From: VRUE01 sp963822295
GTDB taxonomy: Bacteria; Actinomycetota; Thermoleophilia; Solirubrobacterales; 70-9
Reading direction: 5' to 3'
DNA length: 64,000 nt
Assembly: GCA_963822295.1 (NCBI GenBank)
Contig: CAWGHD010000002.1
Location: forward strand, 2,418,001-2,482,000
A program made the position numbers and the translations under genes. The notes beneath the pieces are model-generated. The model worked only from the letters and a program-made list of their open reading frames with translations. It was not told the origin of the DNA and ran no database searches. This document shows, in pieces, positions 7,451 through 15,660 of the stretch (the stretch's first letter is position 1; every line of letters begins with the position of its first letter).

Positions 7451-10400
7451 ATGCCCGGATTCCGCCCAGTGGACACTCGGCAGTCCTTTCCCGACCTCGA
7501 GGAGCGCGTCCTCGAGCGCTGGCGCGAGCGCGACGTGTTCAGCCGCTCGCTCGCCAACCGCGAGGGCGCCGAGACCTGGAGCTTCTACGAGGGCCCGCCC
7601 ACGGCCAACGGCCGCCCCGGCTCCCACCATGTCCTCGCGCGCGTCTTCAAGGACGTCTATCCGCGCTACAAGGCGATGCGCGGCTACCGGGTGCCGCGCA
7701 AGGCCGGCTGGGACTGCCACGGCCTGCCGGTCGAGATCGAGGTCGAAAAAAAGCTCGGGATCTCCTCCAAGCAGGAGATCGAGGAGCACGGGATCGCGGA
7801 GTTCAACGCCGAGTGCCGCAAATCGGTCTTCGAGTACGTCGAGGATTGGAACCGCCTGACCGAGCGGATCGGCCTCTGGATCGACCTCGACGACCCCTAC
7901 GTCACCCTCGACGACGACTACATCGAGTCGGTCTGGTGGTCGCTGCGCAGGCTCTGGGACGACGAGCGGCTCTACGAGGGTCACAAGGTCGTCCCCTACT
8001 GCCCGCGCTGCGGCACGGCGCTCTCCTCACACGAGGTGGCGATGGGCTACAGGGACGTCGAGGACCCCTCCATATATGTGCGGTTCCCGCTGCTCGACGA
8101 CGCGGGGGAGGAGAGCGGCGAGTCGCTCCTCGTCTGGACGACGACGCCCTGGACGCTGCCCGGAAACGTCGCCGTCGCCGTCGCCCCCGACGTCACCTAC
8201 GTCAAGGCGCGGGTCGGGGACGAGGCCCTGGTCGTCGCCGAGCCCCTGGTCGAGAAGGTGCTCGGAGAGGGTGTCGAGATCGTCGAGCGCCTGCCCGGCT
8301 CCGAGCTCGTCGGCCGCAGCTACCGCGGCCCGGTCTTCGAGCTCGCCGACGGCGGCCCCGGCGACTCCTTTCGCGTCCTCGCCGGCGACTTCGTCACCAC
8401 CGAGGACGGCACCGGCCTCGTCCACATGGCTCCCGCCTTCGGCGAGGACGACTACGCGGCCGCCGCGGCCGCCGGGATCTTCGACCCGACAGACCACGGC
8501 AGCCTCTACAACCCGGTCGGGCTCGACGGCCGCTTCAGCGACCAGGTCGCCGGCTTCGAGGGGAAGTTCGTCAAGGACCCCGAGGTGACCGCCGCGCTGA
8601 TCGCCGACCTCGAGCGCCGCGGCCTGCTCTTCCGCTCCCAGGTCTACGAGCACGCCTACCCGCACTGCTGGCGCTGCGGGACGCCGCTCCTCTACTACGC
8701 CAAGTCGAGCTGGTACATCGCCACCTCGCAGGTGCGCGACCAGATGCTCGCCAACAACGAGACGATCGGCTGGCACCCCGACCACATCAAGCACGGCCGC
8801 TTCGGCAAATGGCTCGAGAGCAACGTCGACTGGGCGCTCTCCCGGGACCGCTACTGGGGAACCCCGCTGCCGATCTGGGAGTGCGCCGGCGACGATTGCG
8901 ACGAGCGCTTCTGCGCGGGCTCGGTGGCGGAGCTGCGCGAGCGCGCCCGGGGCGAGGTCCCGCAGGACCTGCACCGCCCGCACATCGACGAGGTCGTCCT
9001 CGATTGCGCCAAGTGTGGCGGGGGGGAGATGCGCCGGGTCGAGTCGGTGATCGACACCTGGTACGACAGCGGCGCGATGCCGTTCGCCCAGTTCCACTAC
9101 CCGTTCGAGAACGAGGAGCTGTTCGCGGAGCGCTTCCCGGCCGACTTCATCTGCGAGGGGATCGACCAGACCCGCGGCTGGTTCTACACCCTGCTCGCCG
9201 AGTCGACCCTGCTCTTCGACACCTCCAGCTATCGCAACTGCGTCTGCCTCGGCCTGATCCTCGACCCCGAGGGCCAGAAGATGTCGAAGAGCAAGGGCAA
9301 CGTCATCGAGCCCTGGGACGTGATCGCCGCCCACGGCGCCGACGCCTTCCGCTGGTACTACCTGACCGCGCAGCAGCCCTGGTCCGGCTACCGCTTCTCC
9401 GTGGACACGGTCGGCGAATCCGTCCGCCAATTCCTCCTCACCCTCTGGAACACCTACTCCTTCTGGGTCCTCTACGCCAACGCCGAGGGGCTCAACCCGG
9501 CCGACTTTTCGGCAACCCCGACGACGTTGTCCCCGGATAGCGGGGACAACGTCGATGAGGTGTTTGGAGACCTGGATCGGTGGGCGCTTTCGCGGCTCCA
9601 GGCCACCACGACGACGGTTCGCGAGCGCATGGACGAGTTCGACTGCACCGTCGCCGGGCGGGCGATCGCCGACTACGTCGAGGAGCTCTCCAACTGGTAC
9701 GTGCGACTCTCCCGCCGCCGCTTCTGGGACGGCGACCGGGCCGCGTTCGCGACGCTCCGTCACTGCCTGCTCGAGGTCTCGGCGCTGCTCGCGCCGTTCA
9801 CCCCCTTCCTCGCCGACGAGGTCCACCTCAACCTCGCCGGGGGCGAGGGGGAGGAGCTCGGCGACGCCCCCGACTCCGTCCACCTGCGCGACTTCCCCGA
9901 GCCCGACCCCGCGCTCGCCGACCCCGCGCTCGAGGCGGCGATGGAGGCCGTGCGTCGCACGGTCGAGCTCGGCCGTGCCGCCCGCGCCCAGGCCAAGGCC
10001 AAGGTGCGCCAGCCTCTGCGCCGCGCCGTGATCGTCGCCAGCGACGAGGAGCGCGCCGCGATCGAGGCCCGCTCCGCCCTCGTCACCGCCGAGCTCAACG
10101 TCAAGGAGCTCGACTTCGTCAGCGAGGAGGCCGACCTGGTCAGCTACGCCGTAAAGCCCAACTACCGCGCCCTCGGCCCGCGCTTCGGCAAGCGCATGCC
10201 GCAGGTCGCCGCCGCGGTCGAGGCGCTCGACCCGGTCCACGTCGCCAGGGTGATGGGCGAGGGCGGCGAGGTCGGCATCAACGTCGACGGCGACGAGCAC
10301 GCGCTCGGCCCGGATGAGCTGACCCTCGCCCTGCAGCCGCTCGAGGGCTACGAGGTCGAGGCCGAAGCGGGTCACGCGGTCGCCCTGCAGCTCGAGCTCG

Positions 10401-10669
10401 ACGACGAGCTGCGCCGCGAGGGCCTGGCCAGGGAGATCGTCCACGCCGTCCAGAACGCCCGCAAGGCCGCCGGGCTCGAGATCACCGACCGGATCGAGCT
10501 CGCCCTCGGCGGCGACCCGGAGCTGATCGAGGCCGCCCGCGAGCACGAGCCCTACCTCGCCGGCGAGGTTCTCGCCACGGCCGTCGCCTATGGCGGCGCC
10601 GAGGACGGAGCCGCCGTCACGATCGACGGCCGCGAGCTCAGCATCGGTGTCGGCCGCAGCGGGTTGTGA
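7451..10669 (+). CDS. ileS: Isoleucyl-tRNA synthetase (IleRS2-like)
   Basis: 1072 residues. Charges tRNA-Ile with isoleucine in the cytosol. Class I signatures: the HIGH-equivalent GSHHVLARVFKD (about residue 57) as found in actinobacterial enzymes, GWDCHGLPVEIEVEKKLG, the editing domain (TTTPWTLPGN; a GTGLVHMAPAFGEDD segment), and KMSKSKGN (about residue 611). Zn-type cysteines occur at CPRCG, CWRCG and CAKCGG. Length and sequence fit the eukaryote-like IleRS2 type, which in other organisms resists mupirocin. Odd: a perfect 14-bp-arm palindrome (9522-9554) lies inside the coding region, in the linker just before the anticodon-binding domain, and is read in frame. Confidence 0.97.
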   Translation: MPGFRPVDTRQSFPDLEERVLERWRERDVFSRSLANREGAETWSFYEGPPTANGRPGSHHVLARVFKDVYPRYKAMRGYRVPRKAGWDCHGLPVEIEVEKKLGISSKQEIEEHGIAEFNAECRKSVFEYVEDWNRLTERIGLWIDLDDPYVTLDDDYIESVWWSLRRLWDDERLYEGHKVVPYCPRCGTALSSHEVAMGYRDVEDPSIYVRFPLLDDAGEESGESLLVWTTTPWTLPGNVAVAVAPDVTYVKARVGDEALVVAEPLVEKVLGEGVEIVERLPGSELVGRSYRGPVFELADGGPGDSFRVLAGDFVTTEDGTGLVHMAPAFGEDDYAAAAAAGIFDPTDHGSLYNPVGLDGRFSDQVAGFEGKFVKDPEVTAALIADLERRGLLFRSQVYEHAYPHCWRCGTPLLYYAKSSWYIATSQVRDQMLANNETIGWHPDHIKHGRFGKWLESNVDWALSRDRYWGTPLPIWECAGDDCDERFCAGSVAELRERARGEVPQDLHRPHIDEVVLDCAKCGGGEMRRVESVIDTWYDSGAMPFAQFHYPFENEELFAERFPADFICEGIDQTRGWFYTLLAESTLLFDTSSYRNCVCLGLILDPEGQKMSKSKGNVIEPWDVIAAHGADAFRWYYLTAQQPWSGYRFSVDTVGESVRQFLLTLWNTYSFWVLYANAEGLNPADFSATPTTLSPDSGDNVDEVFGDLDRWALSRLQATTTTVRERMDEFDCTVAGRAIADYVEELSNWYVRLSRRRFWDGDRAAFATLRHCLLEVSALLAPFTPFLADEVHLNLAGGEGEELGDAPDSVHLRDFPEPDPALADPALEAAMEAVRRTVELGRAARAQAKAKVRQPLRRAVIVASDEERAAIEARSALVTAELNVKELDFVSEEADLVSYAVKPNYRALGPRFGKRMPQVAAAVEALDPVHVARVMGEGGEVGINVDGDEHALGPDELTLALQPLEGYEVEAEAGHAVALQLELDDELRREGLAREIVHAVQNARKAAGLEITDRIELALGGDPELIEAAREHEPYLAGEVLATAVAYGGAEDGAAVTIDGRELSIGVGRSGL
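9522..9554. repeat. Perfect palindrome inside ileS
   Basis: Arms cgacgttgtccccg / cggggacaacgtcg, 14 bp each without mismatch, loop gatag. It encodes about 11 residues around LSPDSGDNVD in a region between the catalytic core and the anticodon-binding domain (DRWALSRL). Looks like an in-frame palindromic insertion. Confidence 0.75.
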
Positions 10670-11408
10670 AGGTATTCCACCTCGCCCGATAGCCAGCCGC
10701 CGCGCGCGGGCCGCCGCCGCGACCCTGCTCGCCGGCCTCCTCCTCGCGCTGCCGGCGACCGCCTCCGCCGCCGCCCCGCCCGAGGTCGGGCGTGGAAGCT
10801 CGGTGACGCCCCACCTGATCATGATCCACGGCGGCTCCTTCCTCTTCGAGGATCCGACCTTCAGGTCGCGGACCGCCGGGGTCGCCCGCGCCGCCGGGTT
10901 CGTCCCCCACTACCTGAGCTACCCGCTCGGCGACCTGCCCGCCGCGGTCCTCGCGGCGCGGGACGAAGCCGCCCGGCTGAGGGCCAAATACGGGAGGGCC
11001 TCGGTCTACGCCTACGGAACCTCCGCCGGGGGGACGCTTGCCGCGCTGCTCGCCGGCGACGGACTGGTCGCCGCGGCGGTGGCGAAGGCCCCGATCTCGG
11101 ACCTGCTCGCCTGGCAATGGCCGCTGGGCGCCTACGGCCCGGACTACTTCGAACAGGTCGGGATGACCCCTGAGGCGATGCGCAGGCTCTCGCCGTTGCG
11201 CAGGCGCGCGATCAGCCCGCTGCTGATCCTGCACGGCCGCCGCGACCGGATCGTCCCCCCGGCGATGAGCAGGGTCTACGCTGTGAAGTTCACGCGCGTG
11301 CGTTTGTGGGTAGTCCAAGGGGGACACCACACGGAGCGCAGCATGCCGCAGCTTCTCAACCGCGCATTCCACCGGCTCACCCGCCTCGCCACTGCACCTG
11401 GCGCCTGA
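10647..11408 (+). CDS. Secreted alpha/beta hydrolase (esterase-like)
   Basis: About 253 residues. Shows a Sec signal peptide (ASRRARAAAATLLAGLLLAL, cleavage near ATASA-AAP), the oxyanion motif HGGSF, nucleophile elbow YGTSAGG, acid GRRDRIVPP and His in GGHHTE, so a complete Ser-Asp-His triad. Fits small exported esterases/lipases of the HGG group; substrate unknown. The start is uncertain: GTG at 10647 overlaps the end of ileS by 23 nt, with no good ribosome site; ATG at 10590 is a longer option; no start codon lies between ileS and the signal peptide. Followed by the acyltransferase gene 20 nt later. Confidence 0.75.
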   Translation: MSAAAGCEGIPPRPIASRRARAAAATLLAGLLLALPATASAAAPPEVGRGSSVTPHLIMIHGGSFLFEDPTFRSRTAGVARAAGFVPHYLSYPLGDLPAAVLAARDEAARLRAKYGRASVYAYGTSAGGTLAALLAGDGLVAAAVAKAPISDLLAWQWPLGAYGPDYFEQVGMTPEAMRRLSPLRRRAISPLLILHGRRDRIVPPAMSRVYAVKFTRVRLWVVQGGHHTERSMPQLLNRAFHRLTRLATAPGA

Positions 11409-11428
11409 GCCCCCCTCCAGGAGGAACC

Positions 11429-13456
11429 ACGAAAAGTTTTCGACCCGACATCGAGGGTTTGCGCGCTGTCGCGATCGGAGCTGTCCTGCTCTGCCACGCC
11501 GGCCTGCCCTTCTTCGCCGGCGGCTACGTCGGCGTCGATGTCTTCTTCGTCGTTTCGGGCTTCCTCATCACCCGCCTCCTGCTCGGTGAGCTCGAGGGAA
11601 CGGGCCGCATTTCGCTGCGTCGCTTCTACGCGCGGCGCGCCCGCCGCCTGCTGCCGCTCTCGGCCGTCCTCCTGGCCTCGGTCGGCATCCTCTCGCTGCT
11701 GCTGCTCTCGCCGGTGCGCGCGGTCGAAGTCTCCGGCGACATCGTCAGCTCCGCCCTCTACACCGCCAACTGGCACTTCGCGGAGCAGTCGGTGGACTAC
11801 TTCGCCCAGGACGTCGAACCGAGCCCCGTCCTCCACCTCTGGTCGCTGGCGATCGAGGAGCAGTTCTACGTCGTCTGGCCGGGCCTGCTGCTGGCGGTCA
11901 CCTGGCTCTGGCGCCGCCAGGGGATGGACCCTCGTCCCGCGATCTGGGCGACCCTGGGAATCGTCCTGGTCGTCTCGCTCGCGCTCGGGATCCACCTGAC
12001 CGAGCAGCAGCCCGCGGCCGCCTACTTCTCGACCTTCGGGCGGGTCTGGGAGCTCGCCCTCGGCGCCATGCTGGCGCTGGTGGGCGGCGTGCGCATACCC
12101 CGTGCGGCGGCGGCGGGCATCGGATGGGCCGGCCTTGCGGCGATCGTCTACGCGGCTGTCGCCTTCGACTCGGCCACGCCGTTCCCGGGGACCGCGGCAC
12201 TCGTGCCGACGCTCGGAACCGCCTTCCTGATCCTGGCGGGCTCCTCCGTCTACGCGCAGGCCAAGGGCGCCCCCACCGGCCTGCTCTCGCTGCGGCCGGT
12301 CCGCTACGTCGGCCGCATCTCCTACTCCTGGTACATGTGGCACTGGCCGGCGTTGATCTTCGCCGCCGTCATCCTCGGCCCGCTCTCGGTCGCCGCGGGG
12401 CTCGCGGTCGTCGCCGTCTCCCTGATCCCGACGGTTCTGACCCATCACTTGGTCGAGGATCCCGTGCGGCTCTCCAGGGCGCTGGCCCGCCGCCCCAATC
12501 GCGCCCTCGCGGTCGGCGTCGCGTGCATGGCGATCGGCGTCTGCGCCGGCGTCGCGCTGAGGGACGCGCAGCCGAACCTGAACACCGCTCCGATCGCCGA
12601 AGTGAAGGGCGCCGCGGCGCTGCCGGAACAGCCCCGCCCCCAGCAGAGCGCCGAGGCCGTCCGCCCGAACCCGCTGCGGGCGCGCGAGGACCGCTCCCGG
12701 GCCTACTACGACGGCTGCCTGGTCGGCGTCGAGGGCACCAACTCGAACAAGTGCCTCTACGGCGACCCCGAGGGCAAACGCACGCTGATCCTCTACGGGG
12801 ACTCCCACGCGATCCAGTACTTTCCGGCCCTGGAAGTGCTCGCCGAGAAGCACGGCTGGCGCCTGATCGCGCTGACCAAGGCCGAATGCACGCCGGCCGA
12901 AGTGCCGATCCGCAGCATGGTCGCCAACCGCGAGTACTCGCAGTGCGACGAGTGGCGCGAGGACACCCTGGAGCGGATCGAGGCGGGACATCCCCGGTCG
13001 GCGATCGTGCTGATGAGCGGCGACACCGCCTACACCCCCTACGGCGACGACGGCGAGGAACTGGCGGGAGAGGAGGGCGCGGCGGCGATGGAGGCCGGCT
13101 ACGTCGCGACCCTGAGTCGGATCCGCGCCGCCGGCATTTCGACGATGCTGATCCGGGACACCCCCACTTCGTCGAGCGACGTGCCCGGCTGCGTCTCCGA
13201 AGACCTCCAGGACCTCGAGGCCTGCGCCTTCCCGCGTGTCCGCGACAAGACCAGGGAATTCGACGTGCGCGCCGCGAGGGCGTCGCCCGGCACCCACGTG
13301 ATCGACCTCAATCCTGAGATCTGCCCGGACGAACTCTGCCGCGCGGTGATCGGCAACGCCCTCGTCTACCGCGACAAGAGCCACCTCAGCGCGACCTTCT
13401 CCCGCACGCTCGCTCCGCAGATCGAGCGCGACCTGGAGAAGGCGGGCGTGACCTGA
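11429..13456 (+). CDS. OafA/YrhL-type acyltransferase with SGNH domain
   Basis: About 675 residues. N-terminal acyltransferase-3 membrane domain with FRPDIEGLRAVAI, VDVFFVVSGFLIT and SLAIEEQFYVVWP, about 10-11 helices, then an extracytoplasmic SGNH hydrolase-like domain (LYGDSHAIQYFPAL; DKSHLS near the end). Such proteins move an acetyl group from a cytosolic donor to cell-wall glycans or lipids outside the membrane. Start problem: homology begins at about FRPDIEG; the nearest ATG (11306) is 100 nt inside the previous gene, while a clear AGGAGG (11419-11424) stands 4 nt before an in-frame ACG (11429). I mark ACG as the likely start; an annotation from 11306 is the alternative. Confidence 0.88.
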   Translation, partial: TKSFRPDIEGLRAVAIGAVLLCHAGLPFFAGGYVGVDVFFVVSGFLITRLLLGELEGTGRISLRRFYARRARRLLPLSAVLLASVGILSLLLLSPVRAVEVSGDIVSSALYTANWHFAEQSVDYFAQDVEPSPVLHLWSLAIEEQFYVVWPGLLLAVTWLWRRQGMDPRPAIWATLGIVLVVSLALGIHLTEQQPAAAYFSTFGRVWELALGAMLALVGGVRIPRAAAAGIGWAGLAAIVYAAVAFDSATPFPGTAALVPTLGTAFLILAGSSVYAQAKGAPTGLLSLRPVRYVGRISYSWYMWHWPALIFAAVILGPLSVAAGLAVVAVSLIPTVLTHHLVEDPVRLSRALARRPNRALAVGVACMAIGVCAGVALRDAQPNLNTAPIAEVKGAAALPEQPRPQQSAEAVRPNPLRAREDRSRAYYDGCLVGVEGTNSNKCLYGDPEGKRTLILYGDSHAIQYFPALEVLAEKHGWRLIALTKAECTPAEVPIRSMVANREYSQCDEWREDTLERIEAGHPRSAIVLMSGDTAYTPYGDDGEELAGEEGAAAMEAGYVATLSRIRAAGISTMLIRDTPTSSSDVPGCVSEDLQDLEACAFPRVRDKTREFDVRAARASPGTHVIDLNPEICPDELCRAVIGNALVYRDKSHLSATFSRTLAPQIERDLEKAGVT

Positions 13457-13472
13457 GCGGTGCGGCGACGCC

Positions 13473-14324
13473 TCAGTTGAGGCGCGGGTCGCCGGCGGCC
13501 ACCGCCGGCCGCTCACCCAGCAGCTCCGTCTCCCAGACCCGGTCCAGGAAGGCCGAGAGCTCGTCGTCGAGGCGGCCCGGCGTCAGTCGCCACTCGAGGA
13601 TCGAGTTCGCTTCGACCAGCTCCCCGTTCTCGAGCTCTTCGGCCAGCATCCCGGAGTCGCTGAAGGGATGGACGGGGTCGCGGGTGTGGCCGACGATCAG
13701 CGCCGGCCGGTCGATGTCGAGACGCTGCTCCCGGTGGGGCGCGGTCTCGCCGAGCAGCAGCCCCTCGAGGACGGCCTGCGAGGGGCCGGGGCGCTGGCGC
13801 ACCCAGTCGAGGCCGATGTCGATCAGGTGGTGGGTGCGGGGGATCACGGAGGTGACCCGGGAGACGACCTCGAAGGCGGGCCGGCCGAACCGCAGCCCGA
13901 GCATGATCGGCGTGAAGAACGCCGCGACGCCGGTCAGCGCGTTGTCGAGCACCGGCATCTCGATGAACAGGCCGCGGACGCGCCGCGGCTCCCGGGTCGC
14001 CAGCTCGAGGGCGACGTTGGCGCCCAGCGAGGTGCCGCCGACCACGGCCGAGTCCAGCCCGAGGTGGTCGATCAGCGCCGAGAGCTGGCGGGCGAAGAGC
14101 GGCATCGAGTAAAGGCGCAGGTCCTCCGGGCGGTCGGAGCGGCCGTGCCCGAGGAGGTCGACGCAGACCACCCTGTGGCCGCGATCGGCCAGCGCCGGGC
14201 CCAGCCGCGCGAACATGCGCCGGTTCATCAGCAGGCCGTGGACGAGGATGATCACGCGGTCGCCCTCGCCGAAGCTGTCGTACTCGACCCGGTGCCCCTC
14301 GTAGAGGAACTCGCCAGTCGCCAT
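13473..14324 (-). CDS. Alpha/beta-hydrolase fold protein lacking an obvious catalytic His
   Basis: 283 residues. Has HGLLMNRRMF, VDLLGHGRSD, nucleophile elbow GGTSLGAN and a C-terminal acid in GHTRDPVHPF, all typical of alpha/beta hydrolases. The usual histidine (GxGH) near the C-terminus is not visible: the equivalent region reads VEANSILEWRLTPGRL. It may be inactive, use another base, or act as a binding protein. It lies 7 nt after the tautomerase gene and follows thioredoxin, so trx, tautomerase and this gene likely form one operon. Confidence 0.85.
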   Translation of the reverse strand: MATGEFLYEGHRVEYDSFGEGDRVIILVHGLLMNRRMFARLGPALADRGHRVVCVDLLGHGRSDRPEDLRLYSMPLFARQLSALIDHLGLDSAVVGGTSLGANVALELATREPRRVRGLFIEMPVLDNALTGVAAFFTPIMLGLRFGRPAFEVVSRVTSVIPRTHHLIDIGLDWVRQRPGPSQAVLEGLLLGETAPHREQRLDIDRPALIVGHTRDPVHPFSDSGMLAEELENGELVEANSILEWRLTPGRLDDELSAFLDRVWETELLGERPAVAAGDPRLN

Positions 14325-14331
14325 CAGGGGC

Positions 14332-14511
14332 TCAGTCCTCGGCCGGCTCGCCGATGATGAAGTCGGATTTGCTCGAGTCCGAGAACTTCACCCAGCAGTG
14401 CTCGGGAGGCACGCCGGCGACCTCGCCCAGCGCCACCTCGATCCGCTTCGCGATCTCGGCCTTCTGCTCGTCGCTGCGGCCCTCGAACCAGTCGATATGG
14501 ACGAACGGCAT
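14332..14511 (-). CDS. 4-oxalocrotonate tautomerase-like protein
   Basis: A 59-residue protein in the gap between the hydrolase and thioredoxin genes. It begins MPFVHIDWFEGRSDEQK and ends with a WVKFSDSSKSDFIIG segment. The Pro after the initiator Met is the catalytic base of the tautomerase superfamily, and the length (about 60) and the pattern of IAKRIEVALGEVAGVPPEH fit the 4-OT family, which forms hexamers and isomerises keto-enol acids. Its ATG directly abuts the thioredoxin stop (14512), so it is translationally coupled. Substrate unknown. Arg residues typical of active 4-OT are partly replaced, so function is not assured. Confidence 0.85.
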   Translation of the reverse strand: MPFVHIDWFEGRSDEQKAEIAKRIEVALGEVAGVPPEHCWVKFSDSSKSDFIIGEPAED

Positions 14512-14838
14512 CTAGGCGAGGGCCGGCTCGAGCTCGGCCTCGAGGCGGCGCTTCGGCATCGCCCCGACGATTTTCGCCGCGATCGCGCCGTCCTTGAAGA
14601 GCAGCATGGTCGGGATCGAGAGAACCTCGTACTGGGCGGCGGTCTGCTGGTTCTCGTCGACGTTGAGGCTGAGGATCGTCAGCTCCTCGCGCTCGGCGTC
14701 GATCTCCTCGAGCACAGGGTGGACGACGCGGCACGGACCGCACCAGGGGGCCCAGAAGTCGACGAGGACGGCGCCCTCGGCCTCCAGGACCTCTGACTTG
14801 AAGGTGGCGTCGGTCACATCTTGGAGTTTGCCTGTCAC
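14512..14838 (-). CDS. trxA: Thioredoxin
   Basis: 108 residues with VLVDFWAPWCGPCR (active-site WCGPC, about residues 30-37) and the cis-Pro loop SIPTMLLFKDG. A cytosolic dithiol-disulfide carrier reduced by thioredoxin reductase. Starts at a GTG (14838) with AGGAGA 9 nt upstream. First gene of a likely operon with the tautomerase and hydrolase downstream. A TATACT box and a palindrome atactt-cata-aagtat (14876-14891) lie just upstream and may control the operon. Confidence 0.95.
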   Translation of the reverse strand: MTGKLQDVTDATFKSEVLEAEGAVLVDFWAPWCGPCRVVHPVLEEIDAEREELTILSLNVDENQQTAAQYEVLSIPTMLLFKDGAIAAKIVGAMPKRRLEAELEPALA

Positions 14839-14875
14839 GAGAATTGGTCTCCTGAGATTCGAGGTTCGTCGCTCA

Positions 14876-14891
14876 ATACTTCATAAAGTAT
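14876..14891 (-). promoter_or_regulatory. Palindrome and -10-like box before trxA
   Basis: Perfect 6-bp arms atactt / aagtat around cata, partly overlapping a minus-strand TATACT box. Could be an operator; regulator unknown. A GC hairpin (about 14895-14912) just beyond may end the upstream glycosyltransferase transcript. Confidence 0.3.
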
Positions 14892-14912
14892 AGCGAGGCC
14901 CTTTCGGGGCCC

Positions 14913-15641
14913 CTAGCCGCTACCCGCCCGGCCTGCGCCGAACCTTAGAAGAGGGACCCTCCAGATCGCCTCGGCGACGATCGCACGGCTCATCTTCGAG
15001 GAGCCGACCCGGCGGTCGCGGAAGACGATCGGGACCTCCGCGACCCGGAACCCGTGCTGGATCGCGCGGTAGGTCAGCTCGACCTGGAAGGCGTAGCCGC
15101 GGGAGCGGACCGAGCCGAGGTCGATCGTCTCCAGCACCTCGCGGCGGAAGCACTTGAAGCCGCCCGTCAGGTCGTTGACGCCGACCCCGAGCATGAGGCG
15201 GGCGTAGATGCTGCCGCCGCGGCTGATCGCCCGCCGCATCGCCCCCCAGTCGCCGACGCCGCCGCCGTCGACGTAGCGGGAGCCGATCACGAGGTCCGCC
15301 CGCTCGGCGGCCTCGAGCAGGCGCGGCAGGTAGGCGGGGTCGTGGGAGAAGTCGGCGTCCATCTCGACGATCAGCTCCGCGCCCCCGGCGAGCGCCTCGC
15401 GGAAGCCGGCGATGTAGGCGGGCCCGAGCCCTTCCTTGAGCGGCCGGTGCAGGACCGTGACGCCCTCGTGCCGGGCGGCGAGGCGGTCGGCGATCTCACC
15501 TGTCCCGTCGGGCGAGTTGTCGTCCACGATCAGGATCCGCGCCGACGGCGGCAGCTTGTCCCTGACCGCGTCGACGAAGGGCTCGAGGTTGTCGGCCTCG
15601 TTGTAGGTGGGCAGTACAAGCCATGCCTCGGGGATCGCCAT
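14913..15641 (-). CDS. Polyprenol monophosphomannose synthase-like glycosyltransferase (GT2)
   Basis: 242 residues. GT2 fold with WLVLPTYNEADNLEP at the N-terminus, VDDNSPDGTGEIA, and the metal/nucleotide motif EMDADFSHDP; also DLTGGFKCFRR and RGYAFQVELTYRA, which match the dolichol-phosphate mannosyltransferase (DPM1/Ppm1 catalytic domain) group. It would transfer a sugar, probably mannose from GDP-mannose, to polyprenyl phosphate at the cytosolic membrane face for wall glycan or protein glycosylation. No membrane anchor is seen, as in stand-alone enzymes. Start at 15641, divergent from PolX. Confidence 0.9.
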   Translation of the reverse strand: MAIPEAWLVLPTYNEADNLEPFVDAVRDKLPPSARILIVDDNSPDGTGEIADRLAARHEGVTVLHRPLKEGLGPAYIAGFREALAGGAELIVEMDADFSHDPAYLPRLLEAAERADLVIGSRYVDGGGVGDWGAMRRAISRGGSIYARLMLGVGVNDLTGGFKCFRREVLETIDLGSVRSRGYAFQVELTYRAIQHGFRVAEVPIVFRDRRVGSSKMSRAIVAEAIWRVPLLRFGAGRAGSG

Positions 15642-15660
15642 AGGCGCGATGATGCCATCG

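Noticed and set aside
8027..10822. 931-residue open frame antisense to ileS
   Set aside because: High-GC third-position bias leaves the opposite strand open; composition is Val/Leu/Arg/Gly-rich without motifs, while ileS is certain.
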